Shown in pieces: positions 24,401 to 39,600 of a stretch of 64,000 nt of DNA (position 1 is its first letter; every line of letters starts with the position of its first letter). The position numbers and the translations under genes were made by a program. Where the stretch lies: positions 744,001-808,000 of the forward strand of contig JAGYXB010001009.1 of NCBI GenBank assembly GCA_022495005.1, read 5' to 3'. The notes beneath the pieces are model-generated. The model was not told the DNA's origin, made no database searches, and was given only the letters and a program-made list of their open reading frames with translations. The DNA is from Rhyacophila brunnea (taxonomy: Eukaryota; Arthropoda; Insecta; Trichoptera; Rhyacophilidae).

Positions 24401-27400
24401 TTACTATTACTTTACAAAAACATACGTCTTTTATCTCACTATAAAGTACTTAGCTAGTTTTAAACTAGTGAAAAACGTAAAAGTTATATCAAATCAGTAG
24501 TTTATTGCGGATCAATTAATAAAATCAAGGAAGTGATCTATTTAAAGATAGATTTTATGATGACTTTTTACATTGAATAGAATACTGTTAGAAATAGTTG
24601 ATTTTAAGTAATCTTTTTCTCAGTTTCAATCCGTCAAATTTATCACTTTGGTGATTTTAAAATTTAAAATTTATTCAATTTCAACTCGAACTATTTAAAA
24701 TACATCAATGTTTTACAATATGATAATATAGTATAAAAACAAAATAATAATTAAAATAAGCTAATATTGTGAATAAAACAAATAAGGTACGTCCGTATAT
24801 TGTATGCCAGTAAAAATAGTGTTTAATTTGGACATTTTGCGAAAAATGTGAAAGTATATTGAGTCATAATTTAAAAAAAATTGAAATTCATTTTTATTGA
24901 CACAAATATGTAAATCGCGTCCGTAAAAAGATGAACATAACGGAATTAAATATTTAGCTCCGTGGGTCATGTTTTGGCAGAAAAAAGAATAAAATTGCCA
25001 TTGTTGTCACTTTTAAATAATTATCTTGACATTTTATCTGCTTTTGGAGAGTTTCCATTCATAGGCCTAAACACTTTTTTACTTCATAAAAATAATGAGT
25101 AATATAATTAATTTCATTCAAACTGAAATATGACATATTGTTTAATATTTACTACCAACATTGTATTTTTGGCGTGATTAAATGAAACAATAAAACTAAA
25201 TATTTGATAATTTGGTGTCATTTTTACAATTTCAAGTAAGTATCCACGATAATATATGAAAAATAAAATAAATAATTAAAAATAAATTTAACGTGACGAT
25301 ATAATATTACAAACATAAAATATATTTTTTTAATTCACTGATAACTAATAATTATTAATTCACTGTTGTGGTTTTTTTTTAATCAGAAAAAAAATCTTTT
25401 TATTGTTGATCGTTTTATTTTATTTATTTATTCATCTATAGCACAATATTCAAAATGAACCCATTATTTTCGGCGATTTAGAGTTTGAGAAGAAGACCTT
25501 GTATTTTGGAATCATCTTAAAATTATAATTCTATTTTCATAACGTCAGTTCATAGAATTTACTTTATAAAACATGAAAAATACTCACTCTCCGTTATTGA
25601 ACTTATACAACTGCATCTTTTATCATTCTTTTACATTATTTCTGTATTTTGTATGATATAACAAGAAAAACTTTAATTTTATGCATACTCCAAATATTAT
25701 TAAGTATAGACCTATACTTATAATTTTATTGATATAGCTTAAAGATAAATTATATTACGTATATTGTATCGAATTAAAATACCATGTTAATTATTTTACA
25801 GAGATTCCACAATCACAGTTCGCGATGGCAAATCGTTGGAATCCGAAAACGAAATCGTCAGCTCGCTTCCAGCTGAGTCATCTCAGAAAACCGCTCGTCT
25901 GATGAGCTTGTTCTTTGATGCTGCTTCCAACTTCCTCAAGAGCCACAACCTTCAAGTTAAGCTTGCCCCAGAAGAAATTGCCTCCGCAGCACGCACTTTC
26001 ACAGAAGGTATTTGCTATACAGACTTATTTACATTATTCGCACAACTAATCTAGTTGTTGGTTGAAGAATAGGACATTCAAATATAACGATAGTTAACAA
26101 TTAGTTCATTAAACAGTGGATTACGGGTTTCTCGCACATGATAATAATCTCAAACTAAATCTAGAAGTCATACAGTACAGTTTAGCCTAAATTGAGGTCA
26201 TAATTTACAAATCTTAAAAGTTATTAATTTATACGCCAAAAAACAGAATAAAACTTTCTAGATTGTTGACATTTTTTAGATAAAAATAATAAAATATTTA
26301 TATAAACATTTAATTTATAAAATATGTTTAATCGTGAATGAAAAAGCAATATAAAAACATAATATAATAAAATTGTATGAAAATCATCGTATTTTTTTTT
26401 ATCTTTCTAAAACCAATAAGTACCAATTTTATATGTGAGAAACGAGAATTATTTATGCAAATTAAAAAGCAGTATAAGTAAGTACTTAATAGTAGTGATT
26501 GATATAGCCCTAAATTAACATTTATTTATTCATAAAACAGCATTTTTGTCTATTTGAAAAATAAATTGTATGTATTTAATAAAATAATATTCGTAACCTG
26601 AATCAATACGATCTGAAGTTAAATTTATTAAAATAAGGTCGGGCTAGTTTGATGATAAAATTATTATAACGTACCTACTCATTTAAAAATAGAAGTAGTT
26701 TAGGTTTTATTTTTTTAAATATAGGTAAAATTAAAACAGTCGCATTAAAAACAAATAAGGAGCTTAAAAAAATTCTACTTGTCTTACTTTTCTATCTTTA
26801 CTTAGCTGTGTCAAAGAGTTTTATTGATGAGTTTACGTAGAAAAGCGACGAGTAAATCAATCAAGAGAAATCCTTTCAAAAGGAGGTTTCAATGTGTAGG
26901 AGTTGACATTTTAATATAAACTTACTGTAGTTTTATGGATTTATAGCTTCTTTCGGGTTCCACCTACTCAAAATGTAATAACATACATATTCAAACTTAT
27001 ATAGCACTAAAAAAGTTTAGTTGAAAGTCTATTAGGAAAAGTAACTATTACTAATAACATTTAAATTAATGTATCTTGTAAATTCGATTAGTAATATTGG
27101 CATTAAATCAAAATATATATTATAACTTCGCGTATAATAATATGTATAATTATGGCGTAACAATTTTAAATAAATTGAATTCCATTTAAATGATATTGAT
27201 ATTTTTTAATAAATTTGAATCGTTTTCAACCAATTGAGGTAATGAGAATTGAATGAATACAAGTACACTAGTGCCCAAGTTGAATAAATTGTTTTCAAAG
27301 TTAATAATACAATAATTTTTGTCAATTTATTTTTGCCTAAAATTCCTAAAACTTTTCATAATATAGTAGTTACTAGTTTTAATCCTAAGTTATAAAATCC

Positions 27401-30029
27401 TAAATTAAGTATCAATTTTAATACGTTTTTTAATTATATGTCACATATTCTATCTCCCCTGGTGTAATTTTATTACTTATCTATGAATACCGTACCTACA
27501 CTAAAGTATTAGGTATTACCTATATTTACGTATACATAATAATTACATTTTTCTTGGAAAATACCATCAACGTGTACTTTACTATCAAGTAAGCATCTTT
27601 AAATAATAACAAATAGTTATATTATACTGATTAGGTCAGCCAGTAGGTAATCTTATCCAATATTACATCATATAATAAATAACCTGTGCTTTCAAAGCTC
27701 GCGTGACGGCATTCCTTTCATTATGAATTGGGTATCTCTTTGATGAGCCTTAAAAAGCTCTCACGCTGTATTCCGGTCAAGGTAAAACTTTCTAACGATG
27801 AGATGCATTTTCAGATTATATATTGGCCTTGCCTTATTAAGAGATGCAACACGTGTGTGTTTATAATAAATATGGTCATAAATATTGAGCTTCTTGAATA
27901 CAAACCTTAACCTTGGTCATTCTTCACAGTCAAATGAGAATCTTGGATATATATATTACTGCGGTATATGTCGGTATGTATATTGTAATGATTTATAACA
28001 TCCCGAAACTTTTAAAATCATAAGCTATCTTTTATTAAAATTATTTCTTTCGTACGAAATAGTACCTTCTATATCATTTTTACTCATTACATGACTTTTT
28101 AAAATGTTGTTTTTTATTAGATTTAGGAGGTTTTACTCATTTTTCTTTGCTAATAATTTACTATTGAAAGAGATGTTATCATTATATTTAAAAAGGTAGA
28201 CACAATTTAACGTCATATTATTATTATTGCATTGTACTTATTAATAATATAAAAAAAATGACAAAAACACATGACAAGTAAGGCCATGATTTTCCTATAA
28301 GTAAACTGAATCATTACAATACTTTTTTTTATTTTATTTTCATGCATAATATTATTTATTTTATCAGAAAAAAATATATTAAATTTATACCATAAACATT
28401 ATTATTTGTAAGTACTACAGAATATATATTATATACTAAGTATATTTATTACAATAGATTGCATTAATATTTTTTATTAATTATCTCATTGCACTACCGT
28501 CACATTGCGAAACTTCGTCAACACAATATTTATACATGTCTATTCATAAATCGCTATAAATAGCAGATCAAAATATTGAGGTGTCTATTGTTTTAGTATT
28601 AAGTAAAATAAAATATTAATTAGTCATTCACTAACATTAATGATGTATTATTTTTTTTCAGCTCGTGGAAAATTGAAGAAACTCTTAGGCCCAATCGCAA
28701 TCGGACTCGGTGTTAAAATTCTGGCTATCGTCGCTATCTTTGGAGGTGGTTTGATGCTGTTGGTCACCAAGGCTTTGATTGTTGCCAAGATCGCCTTAGT
28801 TCTCGCCTCAATTCTCGGATTCTCCAAGCTCTTGGGAGGAGGCGCCAGCTTATTGGGAAAAGTATGTTATCAAAACTATTACAGCTACAATAAAAAAAAA
28901 TAATATCGGTAAACAAGCAAAATAACGAAATATTGCTGATGATTTCAATTTTTCAATGTCATATATTTTTATATTAGATACTAAATAATTGATTTTGCAC
29001 AATATTAAATTAAATCTAAACATGTGGCTCCTAGTTTTAAATTGAATTTCTTTACATACACACATTATTTCAGCTTTTCTTGCACTTTATATCATGTATG
29101 TATGTATATCAACTATCAATGACTTTTTCGCACATACTATGTTCGATTCACTTGACTAGAAACTTAAACTTCTGTAATTAGTTTCACTGAACATACTTAA
29201 TACAATAAAAATAAAATTTTGACATTAATAATAAATTCAATATAATATAAATGCTACAACTTTATAAAATATTTTTAGTCAATGCAATGACCAAAGAAAA
29301 CATATCAATAATAGAGTTGATGTTTATACATGTATAAATCAATGTTTTATATTTAAAATTCATAATAACCTCAATTTTACTAATTTTGATATCGTAATCA
29401 TATTTATTGAATAAGCAAAGATGTTTCTAAGCATAGAGACTTTTAACTTTCTGATATTTTATTAGTTTACTATGTGAACTAATTATTTAAAACTTATTTT
29501 ATTTATCTTTCAAAAAATTTAATATCTAACACAAGATGTGTATATTAAATTGTCTTATATGAGTGTCACATAATAATATAAGTATGATTTACATCTTATA
29601 TTAACTAATAATTATTCTCTTAAGCTACGAAGTTCTCTCAAATACTTTAAAAGCTAATAAAAATTGTTATATAACAACAAAAATACAATCTTAAAGTGAT
29701 TTTAAATTCATACCATTCTGATATATCATTCCTTTTAATTTAATAATATGTATAAGGAGAATTTTTTTGTTAACTTTATTATTTTCTTTTTTCAGGTTGG
29801 CGGTGGTCTAGGAGCACTTGGAGGTGGTCTTGGAGGTCTTGGAGGTGGTCTTGGTGGTCTTGGAAGCTCTGGATACGGAAACTCTGGATATGGAAACACA
29901 GGATATGGAAACGGCGGAGGAAATGGTGGATGGAACAACAATGGAGGGGTTGCTTCAGGAGCGTATCCTTATGCCAGATCCATTGAGACTGATGCCCAAG
30001 ATATGGCCTACGCTGGACAGAAACAATAG
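21446..30029 (+). CDS. Osiris-family protein (DUF1676), complete four-exon gene, 299 aa
   Basis: Exons 21446-21705, 25802-26007, 28662-28861 and 29796-30029 join in frame across GT-AG introns to give 299 residues. Residues 1-18 form a signal peptide (cleavage near TLG|APS). C49 and C59 form the family Cys pair. Residues 111-155 are a helical stretch ending SAARTFTE. Residues 156-163 (ARGKLKKL) are the Lys-rich block before a long hydrophobic core (about 164-212). Residues 222-275 are Gly-rich, with GGGLGGL repeats and GYGN repeats. The C-terminus AQDMAYAGQKQ carries the family's AQxLAY-type motif (M for L). Length is typical. Osiris proteins act in the secretory/endosomal system of cuticle-forming epithelia. 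The numbered orthologue is uncertain; the Osi6-Osi9 group is only a guess. Confidence 0.92.
21957..22220 (+). mobile_element. tRNA-derived SINE, copy with head type B
   Basis: The head has cgtagagcggcc (A-box-like) and gcgggttcgatccaca (B box GGTTCGATCC). The tail, from about 22125, reads agcgaatggctaacaacc, ctctactctatgg and gtgatccgcttaggagcgaac. This tail is shared with the copies at 7.5, 22.4, 35.1 and 38.8 kb although the head differs from that at 22317. It lies in intron 1 of the second Osiris gene. Confidence 0.7.
22317..22548 (+). mobile_element. tRNA-derived SINE, copy with head type A
   Basis: The head reads cccacaataaccgagcggat, with gtgggtcccggatttgaatc as B box; it matches the minus-strand head at 3565-3638. 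The tail includes aatctgttaatacaacc, ttcactctgtggattctcat and gtgcttaggatcgaa. It sits about 100 bp downstream of the type-B copy, in the same orientation and the same intron. Confidence 0.7.
22549..25801. other. Remainder of intron 1, second Osiris gene
   Basis: AT-rich intronic DNA ending at a ttttacag acceptor (25801). No additional exon, RNA gene or recognised transposon seen. Confidence 0.6.
26008..28661. other. Intron 2, second Osiris gene
   Basis: Begins GTATTTG and ends with a T-rich tract and cag (28659-28661). AT-rich. A more balanced block at about 27670-27800 may be an old transposon fragment (FKARV-like peptide on the plus strand), but this is too weak to call. Nothing else recognised. 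Confidence 0.6.
28862..29795. other. Intron 3, second Osiris gene
   Basis: Begins GTATGTTA and ends ttttttcag before the Gly-rich terminal exon. It interrupts the gene between codons (phase 0), while introns 1 and 2 fall in phases 2 and 1. No embedded feature seen. Confidence 0.7.
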
Positions 30030-30379
30030 ACTGACAAACTCGACATACTTTGAATGACAGATATCTAATAGCTTTAGCTAAATTTGAAGAAAAATCTATT
30101 AATTCAATGACAATGATTAAAGTTTTCTTCGCATTTCCATGGCTTTACAATACAGTATAATAGATAATCTATTTATACTTTTCACACAAAACGTCATATT
30201 ATTTTAATCGATTCCACGATTTCAAGAGAAATTTCTGATTAAATTTTGTGTTGATGTTAAAATTTTAAAAGATTTTCGATGAGAAAGCTTATATTTGTAT
30301 GTCATTCATATCGCAAAAATTATCATAAAACAATTTATTTCGTTTATCAATTCAAATCACGTGTTGAATTTTTTCAATG

Positions 30380-30385
30380 AATAAA
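30380..30385 (+). promoter_or_regulatory. Candidate polyadenylation signal AATAAA, second Osiris gene
   Basis: First AATAAA after the stop at 30027-30029, about 350 bp downstream. A second candidate lies at 30770-30775. Either would give a plausible 3' UTR. Confidence 0.4.
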
Positions 30386-30799
30386 TTATATTTATTGTAT
30401 TTTAAAATATCTAAAGATATTATGAATAATTTATTTAGTAGTTTTAAGATTTCTTTTTTTATGCCTTACTTACCTTTCTTGACATTTTCTGTTCTGTTTA
30501 CTATTTTATTAGTTTTCAAAGCTTTCATAAACCAAAGTTTATTTTAGTTTTCCTCTTTATGTTTTAATTTGTGCCAGTATTGACTTGTATTATGATTTAA
30601 TATGTGCCATTTTTATGTTAAGTATTTTATGTTCCAAAGCCTTTTTATGATTTATTTCTTTTTCCCTTTTTATACGATTTTTAGAATTTAGTCATGTACG
30701 CAATATAAAGAGACTTGTAATAATAATAAGTTTATTTATTGACCTCGTTAAAAATGTAATATACTCGTAAATAAAGCAATACATATAAATGAATATATA

Positions 30800-33560
30800 A
30801 GAGCCTTTTTATTTATCATTGTAATAAGTTTCAATTAACCATAAATTATTTTACTTGTATATTACCATAGTCAGTTGATATACTGCTAGATGAAAATTTT
30901 ATCTAGCTTATTGACATCTCTTAAATGTTTAGCTACAAATTATATTATTAGTATTCAAGTCAAATAATGTTTGCATGTTGATACCTCTATTGTTCCGCAT
31001 ACGGTGAAAATGAACTTATTTAATTTACACGCGTATAAAATCTTAATGACTATTATTAAGGTGTTATTTAAAAAAAATGTTTATCAAGATATTTTTTTTA
31101 AATTATAAAATGTATTGATAATTTTAATAAAATCAAATAACTTATACTTACACCATCTAATAATCAGTTTCAAGATTATTTAAGAAATATCCAATGCCTA
31201 ATCTAACGTGTTTATTTATCCCTTTAAATTCATTGTTATAATTAAAATTAAAATAAAACAATATATAATAATGTATCCCACAGAATTCAATAGTTATTAT
31301 CAAAACCGATTTCATCTATTTTAATATGACATTCTCAATTCATGAATTAATTATTACTACAAAATAATATTATATTCTGTATATTTTCTAATTTAATCTC
31401 AAAAACAAAAATACGATCGGTATATTTATTTATTTAAAAAAGATACATTAAGCACATAACAAATTATTAATTGAAGACGTTCACATCATGATATTTAGAA
31501 TAAAAATTACAGGTAAATCACTTTAGTAGAGAAAAAAACAAAGCCAAAAATAATATTATAGAAAAGAAATAAAATAAAAAATGATACAAATTAAAAAATA
31601 AAATAGAATTTAAAAAACCAAAATACATGCATTGCTAAAAATGTCTGCATCTCTAGGGAGTGCATTGATCAGCCGCACAGACCTCGCTATTGGTGCCTGG
31701 TGAGTCTGACATGAGGAAGCAGCATTCACTGTAAAGTAATATAATATATAGTAACATGTATTGTAAAGTAGTATTTTATTTTATTTTATATAACAATATA
31801 TAGCATTCGTGATGATATTATAATATTTATATTATATATATAGTCTTATTTCTAACAGACAGTTTTCAATAAAGACGCCTACTCTATTGACATTGCGGAA
31901 CAAGGAAATTTCAGGGTACGGTAAATGGAGGTATTCAAATAGTGGAAAATCGTAGGACGATTTTGACATACTTTGTCTCACCTAATGGCCTCCTTAAAAA
32001 CAAATTATTATTACTAGGATTTTAAAGTCAAAATAACAATATTTTTATATAAAATGTCAAATATTTTTACGATATATCAAAATAAATTGAGAAGATAAAT
32101 AATTGAGGACCATTATTAAATAAACATGACATCTGTTGTCCATGTAATCACGATTTAATTTAATCAACAAATCCCCTCGGCTTACCTTCCCGGCCTGTTC
32201 GGAGAAGATGTCAACCTAGAAAAATTAGTGATATTGGGTAAGGTCCAAAGGTCAGACACGTAAAATATAGATACGTACATACATAAATATTGATTACTAA
32301 GAGTATTACAATTATTAATAAATATACATAATATTAAGTAATATAATGTACATTTATGACATTATTACCATGGAATGTACGACTGGAGGATATATCCACA
32401 TTATCAATGAATTCCGGCGATGCAAATTTTAATATTTAAAAATAAAATGACAGTACCATAAAGAAAGCAATCACATTACTACATATTATACTTGTATAGA
32501 TTGACACAATAAATTACAGTACAGTAGGTATTATAATTACCTTTATTGTGTTGTATTTTAGTAAAAAATGGGATATGTAAAATATCGCTGAAAAATCATT
32601 GATATTTTTTTTAATTAAGTAGTCACTTTTAAGTATCAATATGCCTAAAAATACTCTCATTGGATCACATTTTCTGAAATCTGATCTTTTGAGAGTGTAT
32701 AAATCGAAGTAAAAGTCTAAAATAATCAAAAGTGGCATTTATGGGTGATATCGTACGATATCTAAAATATTTTACGACGATGATACTATAAGGAATTATA
32801 GGGGGGCATATTATTTTAATATGGAATTAATTATATATTGACAGTTAGAAAATTTTATTCGATAAAGATATTAATTTAAAATAGAGTTTCTATGTGCAAC
32901 TAAGTTATTAAATTTTGTTTAATTGAAATAAGTACCTACTTCTGAGTATTTTTTTTGATAAATTAGTTAGAACTGTAATTAATGGTCATATTATTTAAGT
33001 AACTCTGTGCTATATTTGAAAGGTCAATCATACATAAAATATGTTCTGTTGAAGTTATCTTCATACACATTTAATAAGTACGCTAAAACACAATATATAT
33101 TTATTATTTTCAATCAAAATAACGTTATCTAAAAATATTTAATATATAAATGTGTTTATTTTAGATAGCTAAATGGATTTCATAAGCTATGCAATATTTT
33201 TTTAAAAATTGTTACTTTTTTAAACTGGCTTAGGTATTTGATGTATCGTAAAAGACATTATTTCCATATATTATTGTATAAAATAATAGTTTATTGAAGG
33301 CTAATAATGACATAATATATAATTGGAATACAGTACCTACATATAATACTGATTATATTATTAAAATTACAGATAATTTATTTGTTGAACATTACTCTTC
33401 TCTACATTAAATGTGTGATACGAATTTAAATGAATCGGACTCATTGGACGAAAAGTGTCCACTATGAATTATTAATGACAAGTAATTTGATTTTAGATAG
33501 CTCGCCATTCCTGCACTCAATTAAATTGGTTAAATAAAAAGGTCTCAATAGAAAACATTT
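30800..33560. other. Intergenic stretch between the second and third Osiris genes
   Basis: AT-rich. Slightly GC-richer pieces at 31640-31735 and 31890-31990 and near 32175-32220 may be transposon remains, but none was identified. No gene supported. Confidence 0.4.
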
Positions 33561-33641
33561 ATTTGACAAGTGTAATTGAAAGACGATAGATCACGCGCAA
33601 AAAAAATATTTACCATTGGGGCTTTTTATTTATTTTTCAAG

Positions 33642-36600
33642 ATGAGTTATCAATTAATTTCTTTGTGCCTTGTTATGTGTGTGTTATCCAGTGTTGTATC
33701 AATTAACTCAGATATTGATAAAGACTGTGGTGAAAATGAAAAATGTGTCGATCTTGAATTGACATCAATTATTGACAAATTCGATGAAGAAGAGAAGATA
33801 AATGTATATAATGGAATTAATATAATAAAAACAGTTGAAAAGGAGCCTATTAATAAATCTAGAAAGACTGGCGAGTCGCTGGTTGAAAGGATTGAAAGAT
33901 TTATTGCAACCCACGAATTTTCTTATGATGAAAATGAAGCCGGCAGTTCTAGAAGTTTTGTTGAAGGTAAATTATTTTGTGTATAACATATTTTAATATT
34001 ATGTATATACATATTAATATTTCAGCACCGTTATATTTTAAATCCTTATATTTTAAAATTACTGCACTTTGCATTATTATGTGTTTAATTAACCATTAAT
34101 CTAGGTTAAACAGTACATCCAAAATAATTAATTTATCATACTAAAATATTTTTTGATAAATGATAATACAATGTCTTTAAAAATTAAATTAAAATGATTT
34201 TTTGGTAAAGCGAGTATTTTTTATTTTTTTATTAATATTTTAAAGTTTTATAAATTACACCGGACCGCATCATTCTGATCCTCTTACTTACTTAGACTGC
34301 CATCTCTCGTTATATTACTAAAATAATAGAAGTTATTTTAACAGCAAACAAATGTTGGAACGTATATCAAAATTCACTTAAATTGAAAATGTACCAAATA
34401 TCAAAATAATTTGAGTACGATATGATGTTAACCACTAATTTAACTATCAGTTAATTAGATGAATTACTTCAAACTTTACCTTGACCCAACAGTAATCATC
34501 CTACATATTATTACGTGAATTTTATAATTATATTATGTCCATAAAAATTATAATTGTGTGTATGTTATTCATAATCAAATCATTATTTCATCATTAAGTT
34601 CTCATTGTGTCCCCATGCACATATTATATTCTATATACAAGGCTGTTATCGGCGTTTATCAAGGGTAGTTTATCATATTTGTGTATTTAGGTGCTTAATT
34701 TTTACAATAAGTGAACCGTCTGGACAGTCAAAAAGCATTATGTTTTAGCAGCACCTATCTTGGCTGTGTTAACTTTTAGAGCGAGATAGACAGTGTTGAT
34801 AGCTTAGACGGCTAATTTATTGTCAAAATTACAATACCTCAATAGATAAATATGATAAACTACCCACGATAACCGCCAATAGCAGCCGATAGCAGCCTTG
34901 TATAGTATAGATGCGTTGGAATGAATAATCAATGGGCTTGGATATTATAAAAACAATCATTGAATTTGGTTTTTCCGAAAAGAGGAGAAGTGGCAGTGCA
35001 CCTACTCATAACGTGGGCTCAAACGCGCATCTAGCAAATTCACATATTGTTTTTCTAGCGTGTACTAAATCCATAGTAATAACCTAATACATCAGGTGAA
35101 TGACTAATACCCATTCTCTAAAAAAAATTGTACTCTATGGAGGCTCATATACTCCGCTTATTATTGTACTTAAATATAATGATATCAATATAACTTGTAT
35201 TTTTTATATTTTTTTTATAATTAAATACATACCTGTAATATTTAATAAAGCAAATATTGCTAACAGTGCTACAATAAAAATATATATTTTCATACAGATA
35301 ATTAAATGTAGTTAAATGCGTTAACTAATTTTCCTTACATGCTTGTTAGTTAAGTAGAGAACGTATATTTTAAAACATGTATGGTTTCATTATACCAGGT
35401 AAACGAATATATTTATAACAAATTTAATTCTTAAAATACTGCATATAAAAATACTCTTTACTAATGTCACATGACAACAATAAGAAAACAGATTGTATGA
35501 ATAAAATGAGTTTCTCGCAATATTAAAATTTACACGTGTCATGCGATCGATATACATACGCCTTATTTTAACTATCCCCTATATAATATTATATATCCCC
35601 TATATAATATTTTTCTGAATACATAGTACTTAAACAAAAAAATAGTAGAACAATCTAAAAACCAAATCATGTTTTTTTTATTTATTTATCAATATATCAA
35701 TAGGTGCAGGCTGTAATGAAAAAGAATCATTAAAAAATATATACAAATTAGAATTAGATATAAATCATTTGAATGTTAAAATATATTTTGTTAAGTTAGT
35801 CATTGTATTTATCACTATGTATAGACTTTTATAACATTTAGAAGAATAATTTAGTATATTATTTTACAAATATTTAATTTTATTGGAATATTAAATTTCT
35901 TCCACATAATAAATTCATCATCACGTATTAGTAAAACAGAAATCATAGAAGATAGTTTAACAGAAGCATTCGAGTTGAAATCGTCTCTAGTAATAGTCAT
36001 TGAATGGCGAGCAGTCAATCTTTTATAGCTATCACATCACCCCAAGCTTTGAGATTGTATCCGGGTCACAGAGAGAGGACGCGGTCTCATTTTCTCATTT
36101 CTCTCCCGCCTTTGTTTATACATGCATTTATTTATAATTATTTTTTCCCGCGCTAAGAATGCGCGCGCAGTTCCGGATGAAAGTTGGTGGAATGCGTGAC
36201 CACTTGGCTGTGTGCGTGTAACATTTTTTTACAGGTGTGTTTATGTGTGTGTAGGTCATAGAAAGTCTGAGTGACCCACTGACTAGAGCCGTACCTGTTT
36301 TGTATGGCGGACACTTGTTGCGATGGAAAACTCCAGCGACATTTTACAGCGGCATTAAAATAACCATTAAATTTTATTGAACACCTGAACAGTATCTAAT
36401 CGTATATAGAATTAGTTTTCTATAGTTACAAAATAATCTTACCATTAAATTATAATAATATGTTTATTGTACTTTATTACATATTGAACCATCATAATAT
36501 TACGTACCTACTCATTTTAAAATTGAAGTTCTATCATAAACATTCATTAATTATCATGTAGGCACTTGAAAATTTACTATTTTAATCCGATAAATATTTC

Positions 36601-39600
36601 ATATAGGATAAATTAAAAACAAAAAAAAAATCCAATCAATACAGGTAGTAATTATATTAAATTACGCAGGTAAATTAATTTTTTCTAAATATTTTTCGCA
36701 TGAAAGAAGAACGTGATGTATATTTGTAGATAAATAGTTTGTAAATATATATCTTTTAATTTATTTCAGAGATAATGCAACTTACTAGTGGCAATTCACA
36801 ATGATTTTATAAAATTTATATATTATATTTTGATATTCACTAAATACATCAAAAATTTAAAACGCCACGTACATATTTAATTTACATGTTGTCTCTAAGT
36901 CTTGATATAGTAGGTTTATTATTTAATCGAAACAGACATTGTATCAAAAATGTATACAATACATACGTGGTGAATAAATACCAAGTGATAGTGAGATTGT
37001 AATTAATTATTATTTACTTGATTTATTTTATGAATAAAATTGCATATTTATTGTGTATCTCAATATGAATAATTAAACAATAATACGAGGAAAAAATAAG
37101 ATCAATTATTACAACTTCAATGTTGAGATACAAACACCAGATTAACAATACATAATCACTTATATTATTTACTTTAAATAAATTATTAGGTGGTTACCAA
37201 CATAATTTAAATAAACAAATATGTCACCTCTCCATTCATTCATTACCTTTATGTCAAATTGTTTTATTTTTTACCATTTTGATATATTATACAGCTACTG
37301 CCAAATCTTGGTCCTCTATCCACTTAGTTTTATTTTATTATATCTTACTATTTTGCACTGAAAATTTAGTAGTGACAAGTTGTAGACATCTCTAATTTCA
37401 GCTTACCACTACAAGATTTTGATACTTTGGGAATTATATATTCGCATGAGTTCTCTGTATCTATTCTTATTCAAAAAATATAATACTAATAATTTTATAA
37501 TTATATTATCAATTTGTAAAAAATCAATATAACTTGCCGCTGAAATCAAATCTCAGTACGACCTCATTTTTTACTCATACCAACACATCTTGAAGCACTT
37601 TCTCCGCGACCGCTCTGTGGTACAAGAATTTAATCATTCTTTATTTAAAATTATGATAACCGTGAATATGAATGGGTATTTTTGTGTCTCATTTATATGA
37701 ATATGTTAAATGCTAATACCGTATTTATATGTTTAAATGTTAACGCCCATCATTAATAATATTTTTTATTGTTAAGTACCTAAAACATAATAATATTAAC
37801 TATATAGGTTTCATTGAATATTATCATTGAATATAACCTATCATTTTTAAAGATTTTAAACTTTTCGATAATTTTAATTTAATTACATTTTTTTAATATC
37901 TACATAAACGTTCTTTAAGACATAAATAATTATAAAAAAATATTATTCAAATTTACAAAAAGTCACATTATACAAACTATTAACAATAATAATGTAACAT
38001 TTTAAATTATCAGTATAAAAATATAGGTATTTCTAGTAAGTACTTAACTAGTAACTAGAAATTATTAATACTATGAAAACTGTTTCACAAATAATAATTA
38101 CCATGTTTACACCCTTAGAACACGATTCAATAATAATTGTTAGATTAGTTTTTTCTCATTAGTACCTACTTTGAAAACTTTTTCAAAAATAATTGTTATT
38201 ACGTTAATTTTGGAAAAAAACCTATTTTTCATTTTTTAATAAGTACATCTTCATTTTCTTCACAAAATCTACATAACTCGTTACAGAATCATAATATTTT
38301 CCATATAAAAACACATAAGTATTCTTATATCAATATATTGCATCTCATCGAAAATGGATTTTTATTTAGTTTAAAATTTGACGATATTTTTTATTCATCA
38401 ATCGTTATTTAAAATAATCGAAATCTTTCTCACCTGTTAAAAAATAATAATTTAATCATTTAAAATATTAATTTGGTAAATACTTACTTTAAAAAAATCT
38501 GTACCAACATATATTACGTTATTTTAAATGAGAATAAATTAACACATAATATTATTTTTTAAGTTTCAGCAATTGCTTGGTAATCGTTTATGATAATTTA
38601 TAATACTTTACAAATGTATTACCGAATACGTCAGAATTTCACCATTCTTTCGATAAAATAATATATTATCTTGATTAGAAAAATATTTACCAAAACACTT
38701 ATTTTATCGAACACTTCGATAAAAATAAATCTGCTTACAATACAAGTAACACAATTATCAATTAAAATCTACCATAAGTCAAACTGACAAACAGTTTACA
38801 CGATGGGTAGAGCGAACGGTTAACAACCATTCCCTGTAAACACGAAATATTGATATACCCTCAGCTCTATATTAGCTTGCCAATATGCTCCGCTTAGAAG
38901 TTAAACTGATAGTGCAATGTTGTTGCAACCTATTTACGTTTAAAATACTAAGCTCGCAAATTTACTGTTTATTATTTTGGTGATATAATAAATAATATAT
39001 TATTCATTTATAACGTCATCTGAAATATTAGTGAGACTACATGAATAAAAATAAGATGACTTCAATATAGTAATGTAGGTATGACTATTTTAATTATAAA
39101 TTTTATTGGAATATTGAATTATTATGAATTTTCAAATATTATTATCATCGGATGATAGTAAAATATTTTGATTTTTTTTTAATTTGAGCGGTGTCATTAC
39201 TACATATTTTTATCTGAGCTTAGAATAATGTCATCAAAATAGTCAATTTGGTCAACAATAAAAAAAAACAATTATAATGTCCATTTACTAAATAAAAAAA
39301 TAGTTCGGTAGGTATAATGAAAATTCCAATCAGTCGTTTCTATGTACAGATACATCGTGACCTACACCGTGGAATTATTATTGACCCACTTTGGTGTGAT
39401 ATTGTCTTTGTCATGTTCGTAGATGCCTTATAAGCGTATCTCTCTTACTCTCATGAGGCCGAAAGTCAGGCTCCAATAGTAAAGTATGTCCGACATATTG
39501 TATGGTAACTTATTCACGTGTATCTAATCAAACCCGGGCATGTGTGCCCTCACCCACACATGCATAAATTAATGATGATTTATTTTCATAAGTAGTTACA

